Position numbers and translations under genes: made by a program. Under the pieces are notes generated by a model. The model searched no databases and was not told the DNA's origin. It was given only the letters and a program-made list of their open reading frames with translations. Positions 1 to 7,447 of a stretch of DNA of 23,404 nt are shown one piece after another (within the stretch, counting starts at the first letter, position 1; each line of letters starts with the position of its first letter). This DNA is from JABCPO02 sp052174015 (GTDB taxonomy: Bacteria; Bacillota; Clostridia; TANB77; CAG-508), in the NCBI GenBank assembly GCA_052174015.1, contig JBQMXM010000012.1:1-23404 (forward strand), given 5' to 3'.

Positions 1-90
1 TGTAGCAGGGATGATGATTACACTCCAAAAGAGATAAAGTATGATTCTACATCTTCTAATAAGGATGTACCTTGGAAGACAAACAAGTAA
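1..90 (+). CDS. C-terminal end of an upstream protein (partial)
   Basis: Frame 1 is open from the first base to a TAA at 88-90 and encodes 29 residues, ending in a hydrophilic, Asp/Ser/Lys-rich tail (ends ...NKDVPWKTNK). The gene starts outside the window, so its function cannot be judged. A stem-loop terminator follows directly, which supports this being the true end of a gene. The tail is polar and would fit a disordered C-terminus. I do not recognise the family. Confidence 0.6.
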   Translation, partial: CSRDDDYTPKEIKYDSTSSNKDVPWKTNK

Positions 91-96
91 GTAAGA

Positions 97-131
97 AAAG
101 AGAAAAGGCACTATTTGTGTCTTTTTTCTTT
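97..131 (+). terminator. Intrinsic terminator after the upstream partial gene
   Basis: Bases 97-111 pair with 117-131 in a stem of about 15 bp (core AAAAGGCAC / GTGTCTTTT, two G-U pairs) around a TATTT loop. The 3' arm is T-rich. It lies 7 nt after the stop at 90 and separates that gene from the next one. Confidence 0.8.
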
Positions 132-177
132 ATTAATAATAATTAGAATTAATGATAATAATGATAAAATATTACTA

Positions 178-206
178 TTGAATATATATGTAATAATTAA
201 TATAAT
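178..206 (+). promoter_or_regulatory. Candidate sigma-A promoter for the transglutaminase-like gene
   Basis: TTGAAT at 178-183 and a perfect TATAAT at 201-206 are separated by 17 nt. Transcription would start around 213, right at the ribosome binding site, leaving a very short leader. In such AT-rich DNA a chance match is possible. Confidence 0.4.
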
Positions 207-222
207 TACAATAGGAGAAAAT

Positions 223-1953
223 ATGAGTTTAGAACAAGAAATAGAAGTATTTAAAAAAGTATCAGAAATAGCAAAACAAATAGCAAATAAATATATGTAT
301 AATCAAAAATATAATAATGGAAAAAATATATTAAATGATTTAGAAATTGCAAGTATATTTAAAGAGCAGTTAAATATTTTTAATATAGAAGTGATTATTG
401 TAAAAGGATATGCGTTTTGTGATAAAGAAGCACCTATTATATATAATAAGGTGAAAATTGGTAATAATTGGTATAATGTAGTATTACATAAAGATTTTAT
501 AGGATTAAGATATGAAAGATTACCGTTCCTATTTTTAGTTAGTGATGAAGTTATAGAAGAATATATTGATGTTGAGTATAATGAAAATGGAGTTGATAAT
601 TTTTGTAGTAGTTATTTAAGTAAATATAATCTAGAAGATGTTATAACTTTAGAAAAATACAAAGAAATAATGATGTCATATACAGAATATGAGCTGAATA
701 ATATACATAAAACAAATGAAATATTAAAGATGAAAGATAGATTAACTAAAAAAGAACTAGAGTTATATAAAAAACAGATTGATAATAAAGAATATTTTAA
801 ATATACTGAAGAATATTTAGAAGATTCTATAGTTTTATCAATAACAGAATTTTTAGCAAAAGAAGATTTAGAATTAGAAAAATTAGAATATGCTACTCTT
901 TCTATTGGATACTATAATGATGAAGAGTTTGCAGAAGAATTATTAAAAGATAAAAATAATTTTAATAAGTTTGTTAAATATAGGGATAAAATTTTTGATT
1001 GTGTATTTAAATTTAAAGATATAACTACATTAATGTTAGGAATATATAAAGCTCTAGAATATGATAGTAAAGGAAGAAAATTACATTTAGCTATATATTT
1101 TGAAAATATAGGGATATCTGAAATGAATATAAAAAGTTTTAAAAAAGCATATAATAAGATATTAGAGATAGTTGAGAATATAAAGAGAGAAAGTATAGAT
1201 ATTATACATAAAAATAATTTTAAAAAGCATTTTAATTTAACAACAAAAGAATTTGAATATATAAAAAAATTAATGAAAACAGATGAAGAATTATTAAAAT
1301 ACATATATATTATTAAAATACTAAGATTCTTTGTTTTTAATACATATTATGATTTTAGTTTAGCAGATTTTGGCAATGATTTAATGAAGTTAAAATGTGG
1401 AGAAAAAAAGATTCCTGAAATGTTTTTAAAAAATACTACATTTTCAAAATATAGACAAAAGAAAAATGGTATAACAAATTTATGTAGTGGAAATTTAGTT
1501 TGTGCAGGATATTCATCAATATTAATAGCTTTGTGTTTGTTTTTAGGAATAGATGCAAAACCAGTGTATTATAAAAGTAGTAGAGTTATTTCAGGACATG
1601 TATGGGTAAAAGTCAAGATAAATAATAATTGGTATAATATTGATATATCAGAAGAGATAACTAATATGTATAAAAGTAGAAAATTAAAATGTATTTTAAA
1701 AAGTGATCAAACATATGAAAAAATTACAAAACGTAATAAAGAATTTAACAAGGAAAAAAATTTAGATATACTAAACATTATATGTGATAAAGATTTTGAT
1801 GAAGAAATATTAAATAAATGTTTTTATATAGAGAAAACTTTAGTTAAAAATCCAAATATGAATATAGAAAAAATAGAAAATATAATTAAAAAATCAGAAA
1901 AAATATATTATCAGTCAATACTAGATATATTAGAAAGAATAGCTAATGTATAG
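223..1953 (+). CDS. Transglutaminase-like domain protein (576 aa)
   Basis: The C-terminal third carries a transglutaminase-like cysteine-protease fold signature: Cys427 in a VCAGYS context, His459 in GHVW and Asp474 in NIDIS, the usual Cys-His-Asp order and spacing. The roughly 400 residues before it are charged and helical and match nothing I know. I see no signal peptide or membrane segment, so the protein is probably cytoplasmic. I chose the ATG at 223 because AGGAGA lies 5 nt upstream; the frame stays open further upstream to 115, but that stretch is low-complexity Ile/Asn-rich and overlaps the terminator. Bacterial members of this superfamily include peptidases and amidases as well as transglutaminases, so the reaction and substrate are unknown. 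A terminator follows, so it looks monocistronic. Domain call is firm; function is open. Confidence 0.8.
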   Translation: MSLEQEIEVFKKVSEIAKQIANKYMYNQKYNNGKNILNDLEIASIFKEQLNIFNIEVIIVKGYAFCDKEAPIIYNKVKIGNNWYNVVLHKDFIGLRYERLPFLFLVSDEVIEEYIDVEYNENGVDNFCSSYLSKYNLEDVITLEKYKEIMMSYTEYELNNIHKTNEILKMKDRLTKKELELYKKQIDNKEYFKYTEEYLEDSIVLSITEFLAKEDLELEKLEYATLSIGYYNDEEFAEELLKDKNNFNKFVKYRDKIFDCVFKFKDITTLMLGIYKALEYDSKGRKLHLAIYFENIGISEMNIKSFKKAYNKILEIVENIKRESIDIIHKNNFKKHFNLTTKEFEYIKKLMKTDEELLKYIYIIKILRFFVFNTYYDFSLADFGNDLMKLKCGEKKIPEMFLKNTTFSKYRQKKNGITNLCSGNLVCAGYSSILIALCLFLGIDAKPVYYKSSRVISGHVWVKVKINNNWYNIDISEEITNMYKSRKLKCILKSDQTYEKITKRNKEFNKEKNLDILNIICDKDFDEEILNKCFYIEKTLVKNPNMNIEKIENIIKKSEKIYYQSILDILERIANV

Positions 1954-1983
1954 ATAGAAGTATAAGATTTAGTTTTAAGATTT

Positions 1984-2024
1984 AAAATATTACTATTTAT
2001 TAATTGTAAATGGTAATATTTTTT
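1984..2024 (+). terminator. Intrinsic terminator between the transglutaminase-like gene and recN
   Basis: Bases 1984-1999 pair with 2007-2022 in a long stem of about 16 bp (one G-U pair) around a 7-nt loop, ending in a run of six Ts (2019-2024). The stem is AT-rich but long. It sits 30 nt after the stop codon. Confidence 0.65.
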
Positions 2025-2059
2025 GATATATTAATTATAGTATGCAAGAAGGAGATGAT

Positions 2060-3700
2060 ATGTTAAATTATATAAATATAAAAAATATAGGGATAATCTC
2101 AGATGTTACAGTAGAATTCTATAAAGGATTAAATATATTAACAGGTGAAACAGGAGCAGGTAAAACATTAATAATAGATTCATTACTATATGCAAGTGGA
2201 GCTAAATTTTCTAAAGATAAGATATTAAAAGGTAAAAATGAAGCAGTTGTTAATTTAAGTTTAGATATTGACGGAGAAGAACATTTAATATATAGGAAGT
2301 TTCAAAAAGATGGTAAAAATCTATGTAAGATAGATGAAGAATTTGTATCACTTAAAACATTAAGAGAATATATGTTAAATATTATAGACATACATGGGCA
2401 AAAAGAAAATCAATCTATTTTAGAAGAAGAAAATCAAATTCAAATATTAGATCAATTTATGTATTTTAATAATGATGAAAAAACTAGGAAAGAAATACTT
2501 AAAATATATAATGAATATACAAAAATGTATTGTATATATAAGGAGAGTAAAGCAGAGCTTAAAAATTTAGAAGATAAAACAAATAATGATTTAAGAGAAA
2601 TAGATATTTTAAAATATGAAATAGGTCAAATTGAATCTGCAAGTATATCTGTTAAAGAAAAGCAAGAAGTTTTAGAAAAATATAATGAGATATCTAATTA
2701 TGAGAAAATATATAATTATTTAACAGATCTAAATTCCAATATTTCAAATAGTGTAAATAATTTATCAGATTCAATTACATTAATAAATAATATTTCTAAA
2801 TATTCATCAAAATTAGAGCAGGAAAAAGGAGTTGTAGAGAACTCATATTATGAATTAGAAGAAGTACAAATAGCAATAGATAAAATAATGTCTAGTGCAG
2901 AATATGATGAAAAAGAATTAGATATGCTTACAGATAGAATAAATACATATACTATATTAGAAAAGAAATATGGTGGAAGTATAGAAAAAGTTATAGAATA
3001 TTTAGAAAATGCTAAAAAAAGATTAGAAATGATAGAAAACAAAGATGATAAAGTTATAGAATTAAAAGAGATTGTAAAAAAGAAAGAACAAGAACTTATA
3101 TTACTTGGAAGAAAATTATTTGAATATAGGGAAAGGTCTGCTAAAAATATAAGTGAAAAAGTAACAGCAAGTTTGCATGATTTAGAAATGAAAAATGCTA
3201 TTTTTAAAATAGTATTAGAATGTGATGATAATATTACTAAAGATGGAACAAATACTTTAAAATTTATGATAAGTACTAATAAGCAAATAGATTTTAAAGA
3301 AATATCTAAAATTGCATCAGGTGGAGAAATGAGTAGAATTATGCTTGCATTAAAAGAAGTTTTTGCACAAGTAGATAATACAAAAATACTAGTTTTTGAT
3401 GAGATAGATACAGGAATAAGTGGAAATGCAGGACAAAAAGTTGGAATAAAAATGGCAAAAATATCTAAAAATCATCAAGTTTTATGTGTTACACATTTAG
3501 CAAGTATAGCATCCCTTGGAGATAATAATATATATATTAGCAAAGAAGATAAAGAAAACAAAACAGAAACAAAAGTACAAAAATTAGAAACAGAAGAAGA
3601 AGTATTAAATGAAGTTGCAAGAATAATAGGTGGAAAAATATCACAATCATCATTAACAACAGCAAAAGAGTTAAGAAAAATAAAAGAAGAAATAATATAA
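2060..3700 (+). CDS. recN: DNA repair protein RecN
   Basis: This is an SMC-like ATPase that acts early in repair of DNA double-strand breaks. The protein of 546 aa has the full RecN layout: an N-terminal ABC-type head with Walker A GETGAGKT (residues 29-36), a long central coiled coil (about 150-370), the ABC signature ASGGEMSR (419-426), and Walker B ILVFDE (443-448) followed by the D-loop region and the conserved CVTHLA stretch. Length is normal for the family. An ATG at 2042 is in frame, but the ATG at 2060 has AAGGAG placed correctly in front and gives the usual N-terminus (MLNYINIKNIGII), so I take 2060. I see no recognisable LexA box upstream. The usual clostridial neighbours (argR, spoIVB, spo0A) are absent on both sides. 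Confidence 0.97.
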   Translation: MLNYINIKNIGIISDVTVEFYKGLNILTGETGAGKTLIIDSLLYASGAKFSKDKILKGKNEAVVNLSLDIDGEEHLIYRKFQKDGKNLCKIDEEFVSLKTLREYMLNIIDIHGQKENQSILEEENQIQILDQFMYFNNDEKTRKEILKIYNEYTKMYCIYKESKAELKNLEDKTNNDLREIDILKYEIGQIESASISVKEKQEVLEKYNEISNYEKIYNYLTDLNSNISNSVNNLSDSITLINNISKYSSKLEQEKGVVENSYYELEEVQIAIDKIMSSAEYDEKELDMLTDRINTYTILEKKYGGSIEKVIEYLENAKKRLEMIENKDDKVIELKEIVKKKEQELILLGRKLFEYRERSAKNISEKVTASLHDLEMKNAIFKIVLECDDNITKDGTNTLKFMISTNKQIDFKEISKIASGGEMSRIMLALKEVFAQVDNTKILVFDEIDTGISGNAGQKVGIKMAKISKNHQVLCVTHLASIASLGDNNIYISKEDKENKTETKVQKLETEEEVLNEVARIIGGKISQSSLTTAKELRKIKEEII

Positions 3701-3727
3701 CAAAAGCATTATAAAATTATTATACAA

Positions 3728-3757
3728 TTGACATTAAACACTCAAATATTATATTAT
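3728..3757 (+). promoter_or_regulatory. Sigma-A promoter for the 395-aa unknown gene
   Basis: A perfect -35 TTGACA (3728-3733) and a -10 TATTAT (3752-3757) are 18 nt apart. The predicted start is near 3764, about 40 nt before the ATG at 3804. It lies just after recN, so the next gene probably has its own transcript. Confidence 0.65.
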
Positions 3758-3803
3758 ATTTTTAATAATAGTATTAAATCGTAGTAATAAGTCTGGGGGA
3801 AAA

Positions 3804-4991
3804 ATGAATACAAAAAACAAAAGTTTAAAAGTAGTTTCAACAAATGGTAATTTTTTTGGTAAAGTAGCAGGAGCAATTAGAAATATATTAGTACCTACAA
3901 GAATAGGAATTAATAGTTTCTATATATCAAGAAAAAGACATCAATATATTAAGATGACAAATGAATTAAATAAGGCTAAACAAAATTTAAGTTCAAAAAG
4001 AGAAGAAATAGAGAAAAGATATAATACATCATATAATGAATATTTAGAATCAGTAGATAGGTATATAATGGATTCTATATATGCTAAAGTTAATACTCAA
4101 AAAGCAACAAATACAGAAAAAAAAGCATTATCAGAATACTATAAGATAAGCGTAAATAAAAATGAACAATATGATGAATATAGATACAGGAAACAAATAT
4201 TCCTATTAGAATTAGACTATTTACTACAAAAAGAATCTAATAAAAAAATAGATGCAAGATATGAAGAAATATATTGTGAAAAAATGTCACAAGTATATAG
4301 AAAATTATTAAAAGATTATTCAATAAGATTAATAGATACTACAACAGTAAATGAAAGTGCTAAACAAACAGTATATTTACAAATATTTAAAACATTAAAA
4401 AAATATGTAAATACAGTATTACCACTAGAATTAGAATATTCAAAAACAAATAAGTATGCAAGTATAACTAATACTTTAGAAAAATATAAAGGGTATACAG
4501 GTAAATTAAATGAAAAAGAAGCATTAGAAAAAAATCTAATATTATTAGAATTAAGTAGAGTATTATTTACACATAGTTTACCATTATCAACAACTGAAGA
4601 ATGTTATTTAAAATTAATTAAAGATACAGAAAAATTAATATTAAAATCTAAAAGTGAAGAAAAAAGAAGAAATACTGTAGAAATGATAAAACTAATAATA
4701 GAACATCTATTTGAAAATATATTAAATAATAAGATATATTGGGAAAATCCAAAAGTTAAAAAATATACATTAAATTTTTGGAAAAAATACAAAAAAGAAA
4801 AAAATAAGAATAATAGAACAATAATGATAATAATATATCAATTAAATAAGTTATATAAAGAAAAATTGAAAAAAGAAAAGGAACTTAGAAAATATTATAA
4901 TAAATTATTACATCAATTAGGAACAAAATATATTACAGGTGTATCTAAAATACAAGAAGAAAAGAAATATGTTAGACAAATAGAACAATAA
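3804..4991 (+). CDS. Protein of unknown family, Lys/Glu-rich and helical (395 aa)
   Basis: I do not recognise this protein. It is rich in Lys, Glu, Tyr, Asn and Leu. A moderately hydrophobic basic N-terminus (FFGKVAGAIRNILVPTRIG, about residues 17-35) could be an amphipathic membrane-contact helix. Predicted coiled coil follows at about residues 50-75, and highly charged helices run to the end, with a very basic stretch at about 330-375. There is no P-loop, Cys cluster, signal peptide or clear membrane segment. The codon pattern resembles its neighbours. The start is the ATG at 3804, preceded by an unusual G-tract (CTGGGGGA) close to the start. It has its own consensus promoter and a strong terminator 80 nt downstream, so it is probably a single-gene unit and a real gene. 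Confidence 0.75.
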   Translation: MNTKNKSLKVVSTNGNFFGKVAGAIRNILVPTRIGINSFYISRKRHQYIKMTNELNKAKQNLSSKREEIEKRYNTSYNEYLESVDRYIMDSIYAKVNTQKATNTEKKALSEYYKISVNKNEQYDEYRYRKQIFLLELDYLLQKESNKKIDARYEEIYCEKMSQVYRKLLKDYSIRLIDTTTVNESAKQTVYLQIFKTLKKYVNTVLPLELEYSKTNKYASITNTLEKYKGYTGKLNEKEALEKNLILLELSRVLFTHSLPLSTTEECYLKLIKDTEKLILKSKSEEKRRNTVEMIKLIIEHLFENILNNKIYWENPKVKKYTLNFWKKYKKEKNKNNRTIMIIIYQLNKLYKEKLKKEKELRKYYNKLLHQLGTKYITGVSKIQEEKKYVRQIEQ

Positions 4992-5070
4992 TAAGTATAA
5001 TGAATTAATATAATTTAAATATAAATTAAATGAATATAATGTAAATATAAAAAATATAAAATATAATGTA

Positions 5071-5094
5071 AGAAGGGGCAATAGCCCCTTTTTT
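5071..5094 (+). terminator. Strong intrinsic terminator
   Basis: The stem AAGGGGC / GCCCCTT with an AATA loop is followed by Ts (5091-5094), with G-U and A-T pairs extending it outward. It is very GC-rich for this DNA and closes the 395-aa gene's transcript. Confidence 0.93.
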
Positions 5095-5096
5095 CT

Positions 5097-5138
5097 ATTT
5101 TTATTTTTATTTCTATTTCTATTTCTATTTCTATTTCT
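5097..5138 (+). repeat. Hexanucleotide microsatellite (ATTTTT/ATTTCT)n
   Basis: Seven head-to-tail 6-nt units: ATTTTT twice (5097-5108), then ATTTCT five times without mismatch (5109-5138), followed by a degenerate ATTTTA. The tract starts directly after the terminator and ends about 75 nt before the comFC-like start codon. Short perfect tandem units like these can change copy number by strand slippage. Confidence 0.9.
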
Positions 5139-5215
5139 ATTTTATGTATCTAGTATCTACTGTAACTAGTAATAGTAATAATATCAATAATATAAATATA
5201 AAAGGAGTAAGTAAA

Positions 5216-5956
5216 ATGATAAATGAAATGATAGATATAATAAAAGGAATTTTAGATGAGATAATACCAAAAAAATGTAGTTTTTGTTTAGAAGATAGTG
5301 ATTTGTATTTATGTAATAAATGTTATATGAAGTATTTAAATAATATTAAAATAAATAAAGAATATATTAAGTATAAATCTATTGTTATCCCATATATATT
5401 TTTTGGTAGTTATAGTATTTTAAAAGAATATATATATCGTAGCAAATATACAGGAGATATGTCATATATTAAGAGTATTGTACAATATTTGGTGGATTTA
5501 GATTTTAAAAGTGAAGATAATAATATATTAAGAGATATTTTAGATACAAAATATGTTATATATGTTCCAAGTAATTTTAAAAAAATATTACAAAGGGGAG
5601 GTTGTATTCCAAAATATATTTTTAAGCAGTTAAAACAAAGTATAGAAAGAAATTATGGTTTTTGGGATATTTGTGTATTAAATATATTTAAAGAGAATAT
5701 TGGAATTGATTTAAAAAATATGAATAAAAAAGAAAGGAAAAAGCAGATTTATAAAAAGTTTAGGAGAAATTATGATGTAATTCAATCAGAATATGAATTA
5801 TTTGGAAATGAAATATATAATAGGAAAATATTAATTATTGATGATGTAGTTAGTTCAAAGACTACAATAATGTATATAGTTAAAGAATTATATCTCTTAG
5901 GTTTTAGAAATATATGTATATTATCTTTAGCTAACAATAATATTAATAAATTATAA
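5216..5956 (+). CDS. comFC: ComF family phosphoribosyltransferase-like protein
   Basis: The 246-aa protein has the ComFC layout. An N-terminal zinc-binding knuckle (Cys21, Cys24, Cys33, Cys36) is followed by a type I phosphoribosyltransferase domain with the PRPP-loop motif ILIIDDVVSSKTT, its two acidic residues being Asp209-Asp210. Family members are linked to DNA uptake in competent Firmicutes. The usual TTGAT/TTGAS stretch after the DD pair is SSKTT here, so PRPP binding may be altered. I chose the ATG at 5216 because AAAGGAG lies 8 nt ahead; the frame is open back to an ATG at 5144, but the extra 24 residues are Asn/Ser-rich and have no ribosome site. The helicase gene comFA is not adjacent. 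The family call is good, a competence role is inferred. Confidence 0.82.
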   Translation: MINEMIDIIKGILDEIIPKKCSFCLEDSDLYLCNKCYMKYLNNIKINKEYIKYKSIVIPYIFFGSYSILKEYIYRSKYTGDMSYIKSIVQYLVDLDFKSEDNNILRDILDTKYVIYVPSNFKKILQRGGCIPKYIFKQLKQSIERNYGFWDICVLNIFKENIGIDLKNMNKKERKKQIYKKFRRNYDVIQSEYELFGNEIYNRKILIIDDVVSSKTTIMYIVKELYLLGFRNICILSLANNNINKL

Positions 5957-5984
5957 TAAATATTGAATATCTATTTATTATTTA

Positions 5985-6034
5985 TTATAATTTTAAAAAG
6001 AAACTTTATAATTTAAACTTTATAATTTTAAAAA
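5985..6034 (+). repeat. Short direct repeats upstream of the cyclophilin-like gene
   Basis: AAACTTTATAATTT occurs twice in tandem (6001-6014 and 6015-6028). A 15-nt TTATAATTTTAAAAA unit occurs at 5985-5999 and again at 6020-6034. The repeats fill the gap just before the ribosome binding site (GAGG, 6036-6039) and contain several TATAAT-like boxes, so promoter activity here is possible but not assignable. Confidence 0.6.
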
Positions 6035-6043
6035 TGAGGATAT

Positions 6044-6841
6044 ATGAATATAGATAGAAAAGAACAAATGAAATTAATATCATTAATAGTAGTGCTTGCA
6101 ATAATAGTACTATTTATTGGATATATTATGATAGGATATATTAATTCTAAAAAAGTAAATAACCCAAAAGTTACAATAACTTTAAAAGATAGAGGAGAAA
6201 TTGTACTTGAGCTTTATCCAAATATAGCTCCAAATACAGTAGCTAACTTTTTAGCACTTGTTAATTCAGGATACTATAATGATAAAATAGTCTACGGTAA
6301 AGATATTAATGTAATACATTTTGGTCGCAGCAAAGATGGTCAAGAATCACCTGCTAAATTAAAAGATATTGGAATTAATGAAAATGGAAATGGTGAAGAA
6401 AAATATTCAATCAAAGGCGAATTTAAAAAGAATGGAATAGCAAATGACTTACCACATAAAAAATATGTTGTAAGTATGTCAAGAGCAGACTATACACAAA
6501 TAATAGGTAGTCTTAAAACACAAAGCTATAATTCTGCAAATGGATTATTTAATATTGTAATGGAAGAAGATACAACACTTGATGGAAATTATGCAGCATT
6601 TGGTAAAGTAATAAAAGGTCAAGAAGTATTAGATAAGCTATTTAAAGAAGATACGGTAGTTAAAGAAGATAAAGATAATAGGTTATTATTAAAAAGATTT
6701 AAAAAAGTTGTTGAAATAGAAAAAATAGAAACAGATGCTAAAGTTATTCCAAAAGTTGATTGGATTAAAGCATTTGATTTAGATAAATTTTTAACAGAAG
6801 AATTTAAAAAACAAGATCAAAAATCAAAAGGTAAAAATTAA
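6044..6841 (+). CDS. Membrane-anchored cyclophilin-like protein, probably lacking catalytic residues
   Basis: Residues 11-33 form one hydrophobic anchor after a short charged N-terminus, so the bulk should lie outside the membrane. Residues 43-215 follow the cyclophilin peptidyl-prolyl isomerase pattern: VTITLKDRGEIVLELYP, then APNTVANFLALVNSGYY, IKGEF..NG, VVSMSRA, and LDGNYAAFGKVIKGQEVLDKL. The active-site stretches are altered. Where the family has FHRV there is VYGK, where it has QGG there is HFG, and NSAGSQFF reads NSANGLFN. By hand alignment the catalytic Arg and several pocket residues are lost. It may be a folding or binding factor without isomerase activity. The start has GAGG 4 nt upstream. 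A C-terminal extension (about 215-265) is Lys-rich. The prepilin-like gene follows after 35 nt, probably in the same transcript. Confidence 0.85.
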   Translation: MNIDRKEQMKLISLIVVLAIIVLFIGYIMIGYINSKKVNNPKVTITLKDRGEIVLELYPNIAPNTVANFLALVNSGYYNDKIVYGKDINVIHFGRSKDGQESPAKLKDIGINENGNGEEKYSIKGEFKKNGIANDLPHKKYVVSMSRADYTQIIGSLKTQSYNSANGLFNIVMEEDTTLDGNYAAFGKVIKGQEVLDKLFKEDTVVKEDKDNRLLLKRFKKVVEIEKIETDAKVIPKVDWIKAFDLDKFLTEEFKKQDQKSKGKN

Positions 6842-6876
6842 ATAGATATAAAATATTAAAAACAAAGGAAAAAGGT

Positions 6877-7413
6877 ATGAAAACAAACAAAGGAATTACA
6901 CTTACAGCATTAATACTTGCAGTAATTATTTTAAGTATAATAGTTTCTGTATCAATAAAAGCATCTACTAGTCTTATAACATATTCTAAAGAGAAAGCTT
7001 TAATGAAAGATTTAGCAATAATATTACAAGAATATAATTTAGTGTTAGAAAAAGCTGATATAGATAAAGAAGATCCAAATTTAGAAGAAAAATTTAGAGA
7101 ATTAGGAATAGAAGTAAAAGAAGCAACATTTTATACTATGTATAATGGAAATGTAACTAGAAAATATATAACTGTTGCAGATATAGAAAAGTTAAAAGAA
7201 AAATTAGGAATGGTTGATACTTCTAATAATTCAACTAAAAGAATTTCAAAAATAAAAATAGATTCATTTTTAAAGACAAATGCATATATAGATTTTAAAA
7301 ATAAAAAAATACATTTAGATTCAAAAGATAGAAAAGGAAAAATTTATAATATACGATATAATTTGGAAAATGAAGTTGGATTTAAAGAAATTAATAATCT
7401 AAATTTATCATAG
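6877..7413 (+). CDS. Prepilin-like protein with type IV pilin N-terminus
   Basis: The 178-aa protein begins with a short basic leader ending KTNKG, followed by ITLTALILAVIILSIIVSVSI. This is the clostridial variant of the class III prepilin signal, with cleavage expected after Gly6 and a hydrophobic assembly helix at about residues 7-28. The Glu normally at mature position 5 is absent (Ala), as in many such Gram-positive proteins. The rest is a soluble, Lys/Glu-rich domain I do not recognise. AAAGGAA precedes the start. No prepilin peptidase, assembly ATPase or platform gene is present in the window, so it would rely on a system encoded elsewhere or be a lone pseudopilin-like exoprotein. The stop is TAG. 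Confidence 0.75.
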   Translation: MKTNKGITLTALILAVIILSIIVSVSIKASTSLITYSKEKALMKDLAIILQEYNLVLEKADIDKEDPNLEEKFRELGIEVKEATFYTMYNGNVTRKYITVADIEKLKEKLGMVDTSNNSTKRISKIKIDSFLKTNAYIDFKNKKIHLDSKDRKGKIYNIRYNLENEVGFKEINNLNLS

Positions 7414-7447
7414 ATTTTAAATATACAAAGGAATAAGTGGATAAGTA

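Noticed and set aside
115..222. N-terminal extension of the transglutaminase-like gene
   Set aside because: The frame is open, but its start lies in the terminator loop, the residues are low-complexity Ile/Asn-rich, and the ATG at 223 has a proper AGGAGA site.
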